Source: an uncultured Verrucomicrobiota bacterium (GTDB lineage: Bacteria; Verrucomicrobiota; Verrucomicrobiia; Verrucomicrobiales; Verrucomicrobiaceae). Taken from it: DNA of 64,000 nt. The first letter of the stretch is position 1. Every line of letters begins with the position of its first letter. Positions 48,570-57,900 of the stretch are shown piece by piece. The translations under genes were made by a program, and so were the position numbers. Under the pieces are notes generated by a model. It saw nothing but the letters and a program-made list of their open reading frames with translations, searched no databases and was not told the DNA's origin. The stretch lies in NCBI GenBank assembly GCA_903838675.1, contig CAILZI010000103.1, positions 1 through 64,000 on the forward strand, in the 5' to 3' direction.

Positions 48570-50603
48570 TTATTTGGCCTCGATCAACTGCACGGCATCG
48601 GCTCCGACGATTCCGTCCGTGTCCTTGTTGCTGACCGTGATGACGGCTTGTTTATCAGCTGTGAATGGGAATACGCCCAGGCTGATAAAGAGCTTGTCGA
48701 TTGGCGGCCCATTGCGTTGATTCACCAGTACTGTCTGCGTGCCCTCGGCATGCTCGATGCTCACCGGCACATTGCTGGCACGGTTTGGCGCAGCCGCATA
48801 CGACGCGCGTACTTCATATCTGCCTGAAGCAGGGATTTTCAGGCGATACACGATGCTCTTGGTGCCCTTGTCGCTGTTCGCGTCATGAACGCTCGATCCA
48901 TCGACTGGACTGCCATACGAGCTCCCAGTCCAGTGTCCGATCTGTTCGGCGTCCTGCTCACTCATGACAATGCCGGGCAGCTTGGCGGAGCGGACCATGT
49001 TCGCGAGAGAGGCGAGTTCGAGCACGGCTTTTTGTTCGAGCAGTTTTTTCCGCAATGCGGCTACGTCAATGTTTTGCACCGGGGTCTTGGTCTTGATCGC
49101 CATCACGGCGGCAAGTCCGGAGGCATGGCCCAGCGCCATGTACACCGGCTCCATGCGCAGCGAGCAGTAAGCGATGTGGCTGGCGGAAAGACACACCGGA
49201 ACGAGCAGATTTTCGCACTCGGCACGCTTGGGGGTCAGACTGCGATAGGGAATCTGATAGGGCAGTGCCGGCGTGTCTTGAAAACTGCCCTCATCCCGCA
49301 CGGTGCCATCCTCGGCAAGAATGCGCTGCACGATGTGGCAGTCGATCAGGAACGAACCCATGCCAACGCCATCATCTTTGAAGATGTCGGTTTGCAGATC
49401 CTTCTGCACCATGACGTATTCACCGATCATCCGGCGGCCTTCGCGCACATACAGTGCATAAGGCCAGTGGCCATTGTCGGCGAACTCGTCTTTGCACAAA
49501 CCCCAGGAGTTGGTCTGCTCGCGCAGGCTTTCCGGCACCTGTTCATCATGACCGAGGAACCAAAGCATGCCCTGGATAAAGTCGGTGTGGTCCTGCCAGT
49601 TGCGTGCGCGTGTGGCGGCATCACCGTCGGGGTAGTCGAAGTTCGCGCCGGGATAGTCGGTGGAGAAGAGGCCCTGGGCATTGAGGTCGTATTTGCCGTT
49701 GGCGATGTTGCCGAGATGAAACAACCGGCCAAAGCGAACGCCGGGGAAGGCGTGGATCAGACGCAGCAGAAGTTCGTAGCGTGCTGGGTCATACTTCGCT
49801 GGTTTCGGAAAAGGAACCAGGATGTCAGCACGCTGCGTGACGCAGATGCGGAAGTTGTAGCTTTGGGTGAGCTTGTCGGCGCTGCCGGGAGCATGCTTCG
49901 GATCGGGGAAGACGCCGAAAATGGGTTTCCCCTGCGCATCCAGCCCCGAAATGCTGGCGGGCGTACCGTGGATGTAGCTCGGTCCTTTGCCGCCGATGCT
50001 CGGGCAGTCGCTTTCCATCACTTCAACGGTGCGCGGACGAATAGGCATCGGGTGATAGCCCGCGAGCGGTTCGCCATACTGGGCCGTGCTCTCGCGTCCG
50101 ACGATGTAGCTGACTTTTGCCGTTGCCATGAGATCGCCCTCATAGGTGGCGTCGATGAATTCTTTGCCTTGGTAGGTCGTGCCGTCGCTCGTCGTCAGGC
50201 TGATGATGCACGTACCTTCCTGCGTAATCGACTTGAGTGACTGAGCTGAGACCACCTTCACGCCAGCTTCCTGCAGCATCGTTTGAAACGTGCTCAGATT
50301 CACGCTCGGCTCTGCATACCACATGGGGGTGCCCGGTTTCGCAGCAGCGGCTCGGGCGAAAAACTCACGCGGGAAGCCGCCGATGGTGTCCGCCTTGCCC
50401 ACATCGGTGCTGCAAAGCCCGCCGGTGACCATGCCGCCGATCCATGGGCTGGGCTCGATGACCACAACGGATGCGCCTTCACGCGCGGCGATGATGCCGG
50501 CGCTCAATCCAGCGGGAGTGCCACCGTAAACAACGAGATCAAAATCTGCTGCAACGAGAGGCGAGGCAAGTCCAAGAAGGAGGAGCAGGCGGTGAAAAAG
50601 CAT
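48570..50603 (-). CDS. FAD-dependent oxidoreductase with C-terminal golvesin-like domain
   Basis: FDLVVYGGTPAGLSAGIIAAREGASVVVIEP; C-terminal 'SGRYEVRASYAAAPNRASNVPVSIEHAEGTQTVLVNQRNGPP...VGADAVQLIEAK'. Confidence 0.85.
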   Translation of the reverse strand: MLFHRLLLLLGLASPLVAADFDLVVYGGTPAGLSAGIIAAREGASVVVIEPSPWIGGMVTGGLCSTDVGKADTIGGFPREFFARAAAAKPGTPMWYAEPSVNLSTFQTMLQEAGVKVVSAQSLKSITQEGTCIISLTTSDGTTYQGKEFIDATYEGDLMATAKVSYIVGRESTAQYGEPLAGYHPMPIRPRTVEVMESDCPSIGGKGPSYIHGTPASISGLDAQGKPIFGVFPDPKHAPGSADKLTQSYNFRICVTQRADILVPFPKPAKYDPARYELLLRLIHAFPGVRFGRLFHLGNIANGKYDLNAQGLFSTDYPGANFDYPDGDAATRARNWQDHTDFIQGMLWFLGHDEQVPESLREQTNSWGLCKDEFADNGHWPYALYVREGRRMIGEYVMVQKDLQTDIFKDDGVGMGSFLIDCHIVQRILAEDGTVRDEGSFQDTPALPYQIPYRSLTPKRAECENLLVPVCLSASHIAYCSLRMEPVYMALGHASGLAAVMAIKTKTPVQNIDVAALRKKLLEQKAVLELASLANMVRSAKLPGIVMSEQDAEQIGHWTGSSYGSPVDGSSVHDANSDKGTKSIVYRLKIPASGRYEVRASYAAAPNRASNVPVSIEHAEGTQTVLVNQRNGPPIDKLFISLGVFPFTADKQAVITVSNKDTDGIVGADAVQLIEAK

Positions 50604-50670
50604 GAGGCGAAAAAAGAGCAGGCGGCAGCGCCATGCATCCTTTTTCGCCTCGTCTTTTCAATCTGTGTGC

Positions 50671-51645
50671 TTACTGCTTGGCGAAAGCCTCATAGGCCTC
50701 GGCGACTTTGCCTTCCTTTTCATCACCCTTGTGGAAGAGGAAGAGGTGGCGCAGCAGGGTGTATTCACCCTTCTTGAGTTCATAGGTGCCATCCGGGGCG
50801 TCTTTGTCGAGCGCCTTGGTGCCGAAGGGATTGGCGGTGAAGAGGCCGTAGGTGCGGACATGCCACGGGGTGGGGAAGCGGAAGCTGGAGGGATGGTTCA
50901 GCATGGCCACGCCGACGTGGTCGCCACCGACGATGCCGTAGTAATCGCACCACTTGGCGCGTTTGCCCCAGGCGGCAGCGTCGGTCAGGCCTTCGCTGTT
51001 GATGATGTGGCCGCTGCCCTTTTTGTTCTTTTCAATATCAACCGCCATCTCGGTGGGGACGCGTATGCTGAGTCCGGCGTCTTTTTTGTCTTCAAATTTG
51101 GCGGTGCCTTCGGTGGCGAGGAGGATTTGCTTCATCTCAATGCTGCGGAAGCCTTCGCCTGCGCGGAAGATCATGGTGCGCTCTTCTTCGAGGTATTTTT
51201 TTCCATCGGGATCAAGGTAGTCGATGATGGAGACGAGCACGGCGGAATCCGGTTTGGCCTCAAGGGTCTTGAACTCACGGTGTTTCTCGCTGCCCAGCTT
51301 GCTGACTCGTTCTGGGGTCTTGGATGTGTCCCCAAAGGTGAGCCGTTCGGCCCAGGATTCGATGCCATTGATGCCCTCGCTGCCAAAGCAGATGCCGCGG
51401 TGGTGCGGATGGTCGTGCTGTTCGCCTTCGACGGTCTTCATCGGGTAGTTGCGCGTCATCTGTTTGCCGGTCGGCCCGAAGACTGGCGCAAGATAAGGTT
51501 TGTTAGCTTGATCGACGATGTATTCCGCGAAGACCTGCCCATCAACCTTTACGATGGCACCACCCGTGGCGGTTTTTTCGACGGTGAATTCGGCGGCGCT
51601 GGCCAGGGAAGCAAGCAGGAGGGAGGCGGCGAGGAGCAGTTTCAT
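50671..51645 (-). CDS. DUF6807 (PmoA-like) family secreted protein
   Basis: Signal peptide MKLLLAASLLLASLASAAEF; 'NYPMKTVEGEQHDHPHHRGICFGSEGINGIESW' typical HHRG motif. Confidence 0.8.
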   Translation of the reverse strand: MKLLLAASLLLASLASAAEFTVEKTATGGAIVKVDGQVFAEYIVDQANKPYLAPVFGPTGKQMTRNYPMKTVEGEQHDHPHHRGICFGSEGINGIESWAERLTFGDTSKTPERVSKLGSEKHREFKTLEAKPDSAVLVSIIDYLDPDGKKYLEEERTMIFRAGEGFRSIEMKQILLATEGTAKFEDKKDAGLSIRVPTEMAVDIEKNKKGSGHIINSEGLTDAAAWGKRAKWCDYYGIVGGDHVGVAMLNHPSSFRFPTPWHVRTYGLFTANPFGTKALDKDAPDGTYELKKGEYTLLRHLFLFHKGDEKEGKVAEAYEAFAKQ

Positions 51646-51692
51646 GGTGGTTGCAGTGAACGTACGGGAGATTGGAATGCTTTCGGCCGAGA

Positions 51693-52526
51693 TCAATCCC
51701 AGCCGCGGAAGAAATGGAGTGCCGTCTGGCTCGTGTCGGCGGCGACTTTCTCGACGGCCTCATCGCGCAGGGCGGCGATGGCGCGTGCGGTGTCCGCCAC
51801 GTAGGCGGCTTCGCAGCGCTTGCCACGATGAGGCACCGGAGCGAGGTAGGGCGCATCGGTTTCGATCATGTAGCTGCCCGCTGGCACCAGGCGTGCTGTT
51901 TCTGCAATGATGCCGGCGTTTTTGAAACTGACGATGCCTGTGAAGGAGATGAGGTGGCCGCGCTCCAGCAGCGGCTGCGCCTGCTCAAGGGTGCCGGTGA
52001 AGCAGTGAAAGACACCGCGGAGGCGATCGCTGAATGGCAGGACAAGTGCGGTGAGATCGTCCCAGCTCTCGCGGTTGTGCAGGATCACATTCAGCTTCAG
52101 CTCCGCTGCGAGTTCCAGCTGCGCGGTGAGCACTCTGGCCTGGTGCGCTTTCCAATCTTCAAGTGTGAAGCCCTCTGGTGGCGCATGGAAGTAATCGAGG
52201 CCGACTTCGCCAATGGCACAGACCTTGGGATGCTGAGCAAGGCTGCGCAATTCGTTGATCCAGTCATCCCCGCTGACTGAATCCGCATCGCAGGGGTGAA
52301 TGCCCACCGCCACGCGCACATCCGGCTCGTCTTCGGCGATGGCGAGGAGCTTGCGGGCGTTTTCGAGATCTGTGGCAGGTGCCACCATGCGGGTGACACC
52401 GGCTGCGCGTGCCCGTGCCAGCACGGCGGGCAGATCGCCGTCGAATTGTTTGCTGCCAAGGTGGGTATGCGTGTCAAAAAACATGCTCTGCGCCTTCGCA
52501 TCTGAGAACCGGGTGTCAAGCGTCAC
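51693..52526 (-). CDS. TatD family metal-dependent hydrolase
   Basis: FFDTHTHLGSKQF; GEVGLDYF; HNRESWDD; IETDAPYLAPVPHRGKR. Alternative start MFFDTHTH at 52484. Confidence 0.92.
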   Translation of the reverse strand: MTLDTRFSDAKAQSMFFDTHTHLGSKQFDGDLPAVLARARAAGVTRMVAPATDLENARKLLAIAEDEPDVRVAVGIHPCDADSVSGDDWINELRSLAQHPKVCAIGEVGLDYFHAPPEGFTLEDWKAHQARVLTAQLELAAELKLNVILHNRESWDDLTALVLPFSDRLRGVFHCFTGTLEQAQPLLERGHLISFTGIVSFKNAGIIAETARLVPAGSYMIETDAPYLAPVPHRGKRCEAAYVADTARAIAALRDEAVEKVAADTSQTALHFFRGWD

Positions 52527-52566
52527 GAATTAGTCCTTTCCTCGTGCGGTTCATTCATGGTAAACC

Positions 52567-54051
52567 ATGGGCATGTCTTTCCGCCGGTTGCTTTTGGTTT
52601 TGCCATGCCTGCCAGCGCTTCTATGTGCTGCGCCGGAAGATTATTTCGGCATTCATGTGATCGATGAACACACGGGGCGGGGTGTGCCGCTGATCACGCT
52701 GAAGACGACCAATCACATCGACCTGACGACCGACAGCGCAGGGTGGATCGCTTTTGACGAGCCGGGGCTGATGAACCGCGCGGTGTATTTCAGCGTAGAG
52801 GGGCCGGGCTATGTACTGCCGAAGGATGGGTTTGGTTTTGTCGGCGTGCGGCTGACTCCCGTGGCAGGGAAGTCTGTGGAGGTAAAGGTGCTGAGCACCA
52901 ACATTGCCGAGCGTCTGTGCCGGCTGACAGGGCAGGGGATTTACCGTGACAGCACCTTGCTGGGGCATGAGCCCCCCTTGCCGAGCCCCAACTTGTTTGC
53001 AGATGTGGTGGGTCAGGACTCGGTGCAGGTCGTGGCGTGGAAGGGGCGCTATTTCTGGATTTTTGGCGACACGCTGAAGCCCAACTATCCGCTGGGCAAC
53101 TACCACTCCACGGCAGCGTGGAGCGATGCGCCAGACAAAGGCGGACTTGATCCTGAGCACGGCATTCACTTTGAATACATCACCGATGAAAACGGGTCTG
53201 TGGCCAAGATGCTGCCGGTGGAGGAGCCGGGCGCCGTGTGGCTCTTTGGCATGCACACGGTGATGGACGCCGCAAACAAGGAGCATCTCATGGCGCATTA
53301 CTCACGCTGGCGTGATCTGGGCAAACGGCTGGAACATGGGCTGGCGGAGCTGGATGAATCAACCGGGCGCTTTCAGCGCACCACGGTGCTCGGTGATGAG
53401 TTTGACTGGCAGCATCCGCAGGGCAATGCCGTCCTGGTCAAGGGGGCGGACGGCGACTGGATCTACTTTGCCACACCCTTCTGCCGGACGCGGGTGAGGG
53501 CGAACTACGATTCGGTGCAGAACACCTCTGCTTACGAGTCGTTGGTGTGGTCGGCGGAGCATGCGGACTATGTCTGGCAGAAGGCGCTCAAACCGACGCT
53601 GCAGACAGACGAGGAAAAGCTCATCGCCGAGAAGAAATTGCCTGTGGACAAAGCGCGTATGCAGGTGGTGGACGCCCAGACTGGCATACCGGTGCATCTG
53701 CATGCTGGCAGCGTGCATTGGAACAAACACCGAGAACGATGGGTCATGATCGCGGTGCAGGAAGTCGGTGATGTTTCCTATCTCGGTGAGGTCTGGTATG
53801 CGGAGGCCAGGCAGATCGAAGGTCCTTGGCGTAAAGCCGTGAAGATCGCCACGCATCCCAAGTACAGCTTCTACAACCCGAGTCATCACGCGTTTTTCGA
53901 CCAGCAGGAGGGACGCATCATCTATTTCCAAGGAACCTATGCAGAAACCTTTTCCGGCAATCCCATCGCCACGCCAAGGTATGACTACAACCAGATCATG
54001 TATCGACTGGACCTGGATGACGAGCGGTTAAAGGCTTCCCATGCTGACTGA
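52567..54051 (+). CDS. Secreted hypothetical protein, beta-propeller-like (DUF4185-like)
   Basis: Signal peptide; 'VAWKGRYFWIFGDTLKPNYPLGNYHSTAAWSD', 'GRIIYFQGTYAETFSGNPIATPRYDYNQIMYRLDLDD'. Confidence 0.6.
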   Translation: MGMSFRRLLLVLPCLPALLCAAPEDYFGIHVIDEHTGRGVPLITLKTTNHIDLTTDSAGWIAFDEPGLMNRAVYFSVEGPGYVLPKDGFGFVGVRLTPVAGKSVEVKVLSTNIAERLCRLTGQGIYRDSTLLGHEPPLPSPNLFADVVGQDSVQVVAWKGRYFWIFGDTLKPNYPLGNYHSTAAWSDAPDKGGLDPEHGIHFEYITDENGSVAKMLPVEEPGAVWLFGMHTVMDAANKEHLMAHYSRWRDLGKRLEHGLAELDESTGRFQRTTVLGDEFDWQHPQGNAVLVKGADGDWIYFATPFCRTRVRANYDSVQNTSAYESLVWSAEHADYVWQKALKPTLQTDEEKLIAEKKLPVDKARMQVVDAQTGIPVHLHAGSVHWNKHRERWVMIAVQEVGDVSYLGEVWYAEARQIEGPWRKAVKIATHPKYSFYNPSHHAFFDQQEGRIIYFQGTYAETFSGNPIATPRYDYNQIMYRLDLDDERLKASHAD

Positions 54052-54107
54052 GCTCACGTGACGAAAAAGGCACAACGCCATGGCTTCACGAGGCATGAGG
54101 ACTCTGC

Positions 54108-54929
54108 ATGCATGTTGGCATGGGATCACTGCAACGCATGGACTGGCTGGCCTTCGTGGGCAGGAGTTTTCTCGGCATGCTGTCGTGGCTGGGGCAGATC
54201 GCTGCTTTGATGAGCGAACTGATGACCGGACTGCGGAGCGGGATATGGCGGCTCAAACTGGTGGCACACCAAATCATGGAGATTGGTTATGGGTCGCAGT
54301 TGGTCGTGGTGGTGACGGGTGCCTTCACCGGTGCGGTGTTTGCCTTTCAGTCGTATGCAAAGTTCAAGGAGTTTGGAATTGAATCAACTGTGGGCGCCAT
54401 CGTCTCGGTGGCGCTGTGTCGTGAGCTGGGGCCTGTGCTGGCGGGATTAATGGTGTCGGGGCGTGTGGGGGCCGCGATGGCGGCGGACATTGGCACCATG
54501 AAAGTCACCGAGCAGATCGACGCCCTTCGCGTCATGGGGGTGCATCCGGTGGATTATCTCGTGCTGCCGCGTTTTCTGGCGATGTGTGTGTCCATGCCGC
54601 TGCTTGTGGCGGAGAGCATCGCTTTTGGTTTGATGGCATCCTATGCGCTCATCGTGTATGGATTTGATGTGCCGGGCGGCTGGTTCTGGCAGCACACCGT
54701 GGACCACACCGAGGTGCTGGATGTGGGCATCGGCATGTTCAAGGGACTGGTGTTTGGCATCATCATCACCCTGATCAGTTGTGATCAGGGACTCAAGGCG
54801 GAGGATGGTGCGGTCGGGGTCGGGCTCGGCACCACGCGCGCGGTGGTGTACTCATCGCTGGCGATCCTGATCTCGAACTTCTTTCTGACCATCGCTCTGA
54901 ATTATGTCTCGCCGGTGGGCACGACATAG
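54108..54929 (+). CDS. MlaE family ABC transporter permease
   Basis: GAIVSVALCRELGPVLAGLMVSGRVGAAMAADIGTMKVTEQIDALRVMGVHPVDYLVLPR. Confidence 0.92.
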   Translation: MHVGMGSLQRMDWLAFVGRSFLGMLSWLGQIAALMSELMTGLRSGIWRLKLVAHQIMEIGYGSQLVVVVTGAFTGAVFAFQSYAKFKEFGIESTVGAIVSVALCRELGPVLAGLMVSGRVGAAMAADIGTMKVTEQIDALRVMGVHPVDYLVLPRFLAMCVSMPLLVAESIAFGLMASYALIVYGFDVPGGWFWQHTVDHTEVLDVGIGMFKGLVFGIIITLISCDQGLKAEDGAVGVGLGTTRAVVYSSLAILISNFFLTIALNYVSPVGTT

Positions 54930-55020
54930 GAGGCGGGCTTTTGCGGCTGAATCTCCATGCTTGCTCTTTTTGGCGCAGCCCGATAGCCTGCGTGGAAATT
55001 CAACCAAACCAACCACAGCC

Positions 55021-55746
55021 ATGTCCGCCAATCTCGCAGAACTCCTCGGTACAATGATCCTGGTTCTTTTAGGCGACGGTGTCGTCGCAAATGTCCTGCT
55101 GAAGCAGACGAAGGGCAATAACGCGGGCTGGATTGTGATCACTGCCGGCTGGGGCTTTGCTGTGGCGGTGGCGGTTTACTGCACGAACGCCATCAGCGGG
55201 GCGCATTTGAATCCCGCCGTGACCCTGGGGCTGGCGACGATCGGCAAATTCGAATGGGCTCTGGTTCCCGGCTACATCGCCGCGCAGGTGGCAGGCGGAT
55301 TTCTGGGAGGCATCCTTGTCTGGCTGACCTATCTGCCGCATTGGCCGGTGACTGAATCCAAAGGCGACAAGCTCGGCGTCTTCAGCACGGGCCCCGCGAT
55401 CCGCCATACCATGAGCAATTTGATCTGTGAGGCCATCGGCACCGCCATGCTTGTCTTGGGCCTGCTGGCGATTTTGTCTCCTGCCAATCTCGTGCCTAAT
55501 TCGGGCTTCGACAAAGGCTTCGCTCCAGTCATCGTCGGCATGCTCGTCGGAGCGATTGGCTTGTCCCTCGGTGGTCCTACCGGCTACGCCATCAATCCTG
55601 CGCGTGATCTTGGCCCGCGCCTGGCACACTTCGTCCTGCCGATCCCCGGCAAGGGCAGTTCCGACTGGAGCTACGCATGGATTCCAGTCGTTGGCCCGAT
55701 CATCGGCGGGATAGTCGGGGCGCTGGTTTACAAGGCGCTGTGGTGA
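55021..55746 (+). CDS. MIP family aquaporin/glycerol facilitator
   Basis: Two NPA boxes: SGAHLNPAVTLG and GYAINPARDLGPR. Confidence 0.93.
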   Translation: MSANLAELLGTMILVLLGDGVVANVLLKQTKGNNAGWIVITAGWGFAVAVAVYCTNAISGAHLNPAVTLGLATIGKFEWALVPGYIAAQVAGGFLGGILVWLTYLPHWPVTESKGDKLGVFSTGPAIRHTMSNLICEAIGTAMLVLGLLAILSPANLVPNSGFDKGFAPVIVGMLVGAIGLSLGGPTGYAINPARDLGPRLAHFVLPIPGKGSSDWSYAWIPVVGPIIGGIVGALVYKALW

Positions 55747-57900
55747 TCACTTCGGCGTATGCGGAACGAGCACGTCAGGTGATTCATTGGCCTGACGCGC
55801 ACGCTTGGCCATTTCGCGGGCAAACTGCTCCTGGGAGCGGTGTGCTTTGGCGGCGGCGACTTGGGGCAGGTGCCAGGTGCCGTCAGCTTTGAGGTGGCGG
55901 CCACGGGCAGTGTCGGCGAAGTGGACTTCGAGGATGTGCTGCAGGCGTTTGCGCGCCTCCCTGTCTTCGACCGGGGTGAGGAGCTCGACGCGCTTTGAGA
56001 GATTGCGGTTCATGAAGTCCGCACTGGCGATGAAGACGGCGGGCTTGCCGCCCTGACGGAACCAGAAAATGCGGGCGTGTTCCAAATAGCGGTCGATGAT
56101 GCTGACGACGCTGATGTTTTCACTGATGCCCTTGATGCCTGGGCGCAGGCAGCAGATGCCGCGCACGTTGAGGCGGATCTTCACGCCCGCCTGGGAGGCT
56201 TCATAGAGCGCCGCGATCATCTGGCGGTCTTCGAGGGCGTTCATCTTCAGCATGATCTCGGCGGATTCCCCCTGGCGCGCGCGTTCGGTTTCACTGCGGA
56301 TCATCGAGAGCAGGCGTTCGCGCAGGCCATAGGGGGCCATGCTGAGCTTGCTGAAATGCACGAACCGTGAGCGGCCGGTGACGGTGTTGAAAAACGCGGA
56401 GGCGTCCGCACCAAAGTCAGCACGGCAGGTGAGCAGACTGATGTCGGTGTAAAGTTTGGAGGTGGCCTCGTTGTAGTTGCCGGTGCCGAAGTGCATGTAC
56501 CGCGTCATGTGGCCGGATTCGCGGCGCATGACGAGGCAGACCTTGGCATGCGTTTTCAAACCGGCCACGCCATAGATGATCTGCGCACCCGCGTTGATGA
56601 GGTCGGTGGCACGTTCGAGATTGCGGGCTTCATCGAAGCGCGCTTTCAGTTCCACGAGCACGGTGACGTGCTTGCCCGCCTGCGCGGCGCGGATAAGCGC
56701 GGAGATGATGCGGCTGTTCTTGGCGGTGCGGTAGAGGATCTGTTTGATCGCAATGACATTGGGATCAGCCGCAGCCTCTTCCACCAGGGCAAGGATCGGA
56801 TCGAAGCTCTCATACGGATGATGCAGCAGGATATCCCCACGCTTGATCGCATCAAAGATGCTTTCGCCGGGTGTGATGGCGGTGGTGGGGAGGCTGTCCC
56901 AGGGATCAACCTTGAGCTCCTCGAAACCTGAGATGCCTGCGATTTGAAAGTAGGCGCGCAGATCGAGCTCGCCTGGGATGTCATAAATCTGCGCGGTGCG
57001 TGCGCCGCAGAGATCGCGGATGATGCGGGTGTGCTCGCGCGAGGCACCGGTTTCGATTTCGATGCGAATGGCGGGGCTTTTCAGACGCTTTTCGAGCACC
57101 TCTTCCATCTCGCTCGCGAGGTCAAAGGCGCTCTCATCATCGACGGTGATGTCCGTGTTGCGGCTGACGCGGAAGCGTGCCGGAGCGGAGACTTTCTCTG
57201 CCGGGAAAAACTCACCGATGAACAGTGCTACGACATCTTCAAGGTTCACATAAAGGTACTGGCCGCCTTCGGGGTCCGGCACCAGGACATGGCGTGGCAG
57301 ATTGGCAGGCAGCGGCAGGAGCACATGGCGCTTTTCCGTGTGGCCAATGTCGCCCCCGGTGACTGTGCAGAGCAGAATGATGTTCAGCGCAGGAATGGCC
57401 GCGCGCGCCCCCGTGTCATCCACCACCACAGGCGAAAGCACCGGAAAGATGTGCTCGTCGAAGTATTCACGCAGCAGCGTGCGCTGTGCGGGGGAAAGAT
57501 CGGTGTTGTGAAGCCGGCGGATGCCTTTCTCCTTCATCAAAGGCACAAGCTGCTGCTGCAGAATGTCATACTGCCGCGCCACAAAGGCGGCGGCCTGCTG
57601 GTGCACCTGTTCCCACTGCTGGGTAGGGGTGAGGCCGGCGTTGTCACGCACGCGCAGGCCCTGCTCGCGCAGAAGCTGCAGACCGCCGATGCGGACCATG
57701 AAGAATTCATCGAGGTTCGAAGCGGTGATGGCGAGAAACTTGACGCGCTCGAGCACGGGAAGATCAATGCGCGCCACCTCGTCCAGGACACGTGAGTTGA
57801 AGGCGAGCCAGCTCAGCTCGCGGTTGATGAAATGATCCTCGGTCAGGCGCAGCTGCGGCGGTGCGGGTGGTGATTCAGGATTTGGCGAGGATGATGTCAT
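55747..57900 (-). CDS. ppk1: Polyphosphate kinase 1
   Basis: FINRELSWLAFNSRVLDEV; HHPYESFDPILALVEEAA; KQILYRTAKNSRI; LLTCRADFGADASAFFN. Confidence 0.95.
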   Translation of the reverse strand: MTSSSPNPESPPAPPQLRLTEDHFINRELSWLAFNSRVLDEVARIDLPVLERVKFLAITASNLDEFFMVRIGGLQLLREQGLRVRDNAGLTPTQQWEQVHQQAAAFVARQYDILQQQLVPLMKEKGIRRLHNTDLSPAQRTLLREYFDEHIFPVLSPVVVDDTGARAAIPALNIILLCTVTGGDIGHTEKRHVLLPLPANLPRHVLVPDPEGGQYLYVNLEDVVALFIGEFFPAEKVSAPARFRVSRNTDITVDDESAFDLASEMEEVLEKRLKSPAIRIEIETGASREHTRIIRDLCGARTAQIYDIPGELDLRAYFQIAGISGFEELKVDPWDSLPTTAITPGESIFDAIKRGDILLHHPYESFDPILALVEEAAADPNVIAIKQILYRTAKNSRIISALIRAAQAGKHVTVLVELKARFDEARNLERATDLINAGAQIIYGVAGLKTHAKVCLVMRRESGHMTRYMHFGTGNYNEATSKLYTDISLLTCRADFGADASAFFNTVTGRSRFVHFSKLSMAPYGLRERLLSMIRSETERARQGESAEIMLKMNALEDRQMIAALYEASQAGVKIRLNVRGICCLRPGIKGISENISVVSIIDRYLEHARIFWFRQGGKPAVFIASADFMNRNLSKRVELLTPVEDREARKRLQHILEVHFADTARGRHLKADGTWHLPQVAAAKAHRSQEQFAREMAKRARQANESPDVLVPHTPK

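Noticed and set aside
48885-50240. 451-aa plus-strand ORF
   Set aside because: Antisense to the FAD-dependent oxidoreductase; no family motif.
50602-51804. 400-aa plus-strand ORF
   Set aside because: Antisense to the DUF6807-like gene.
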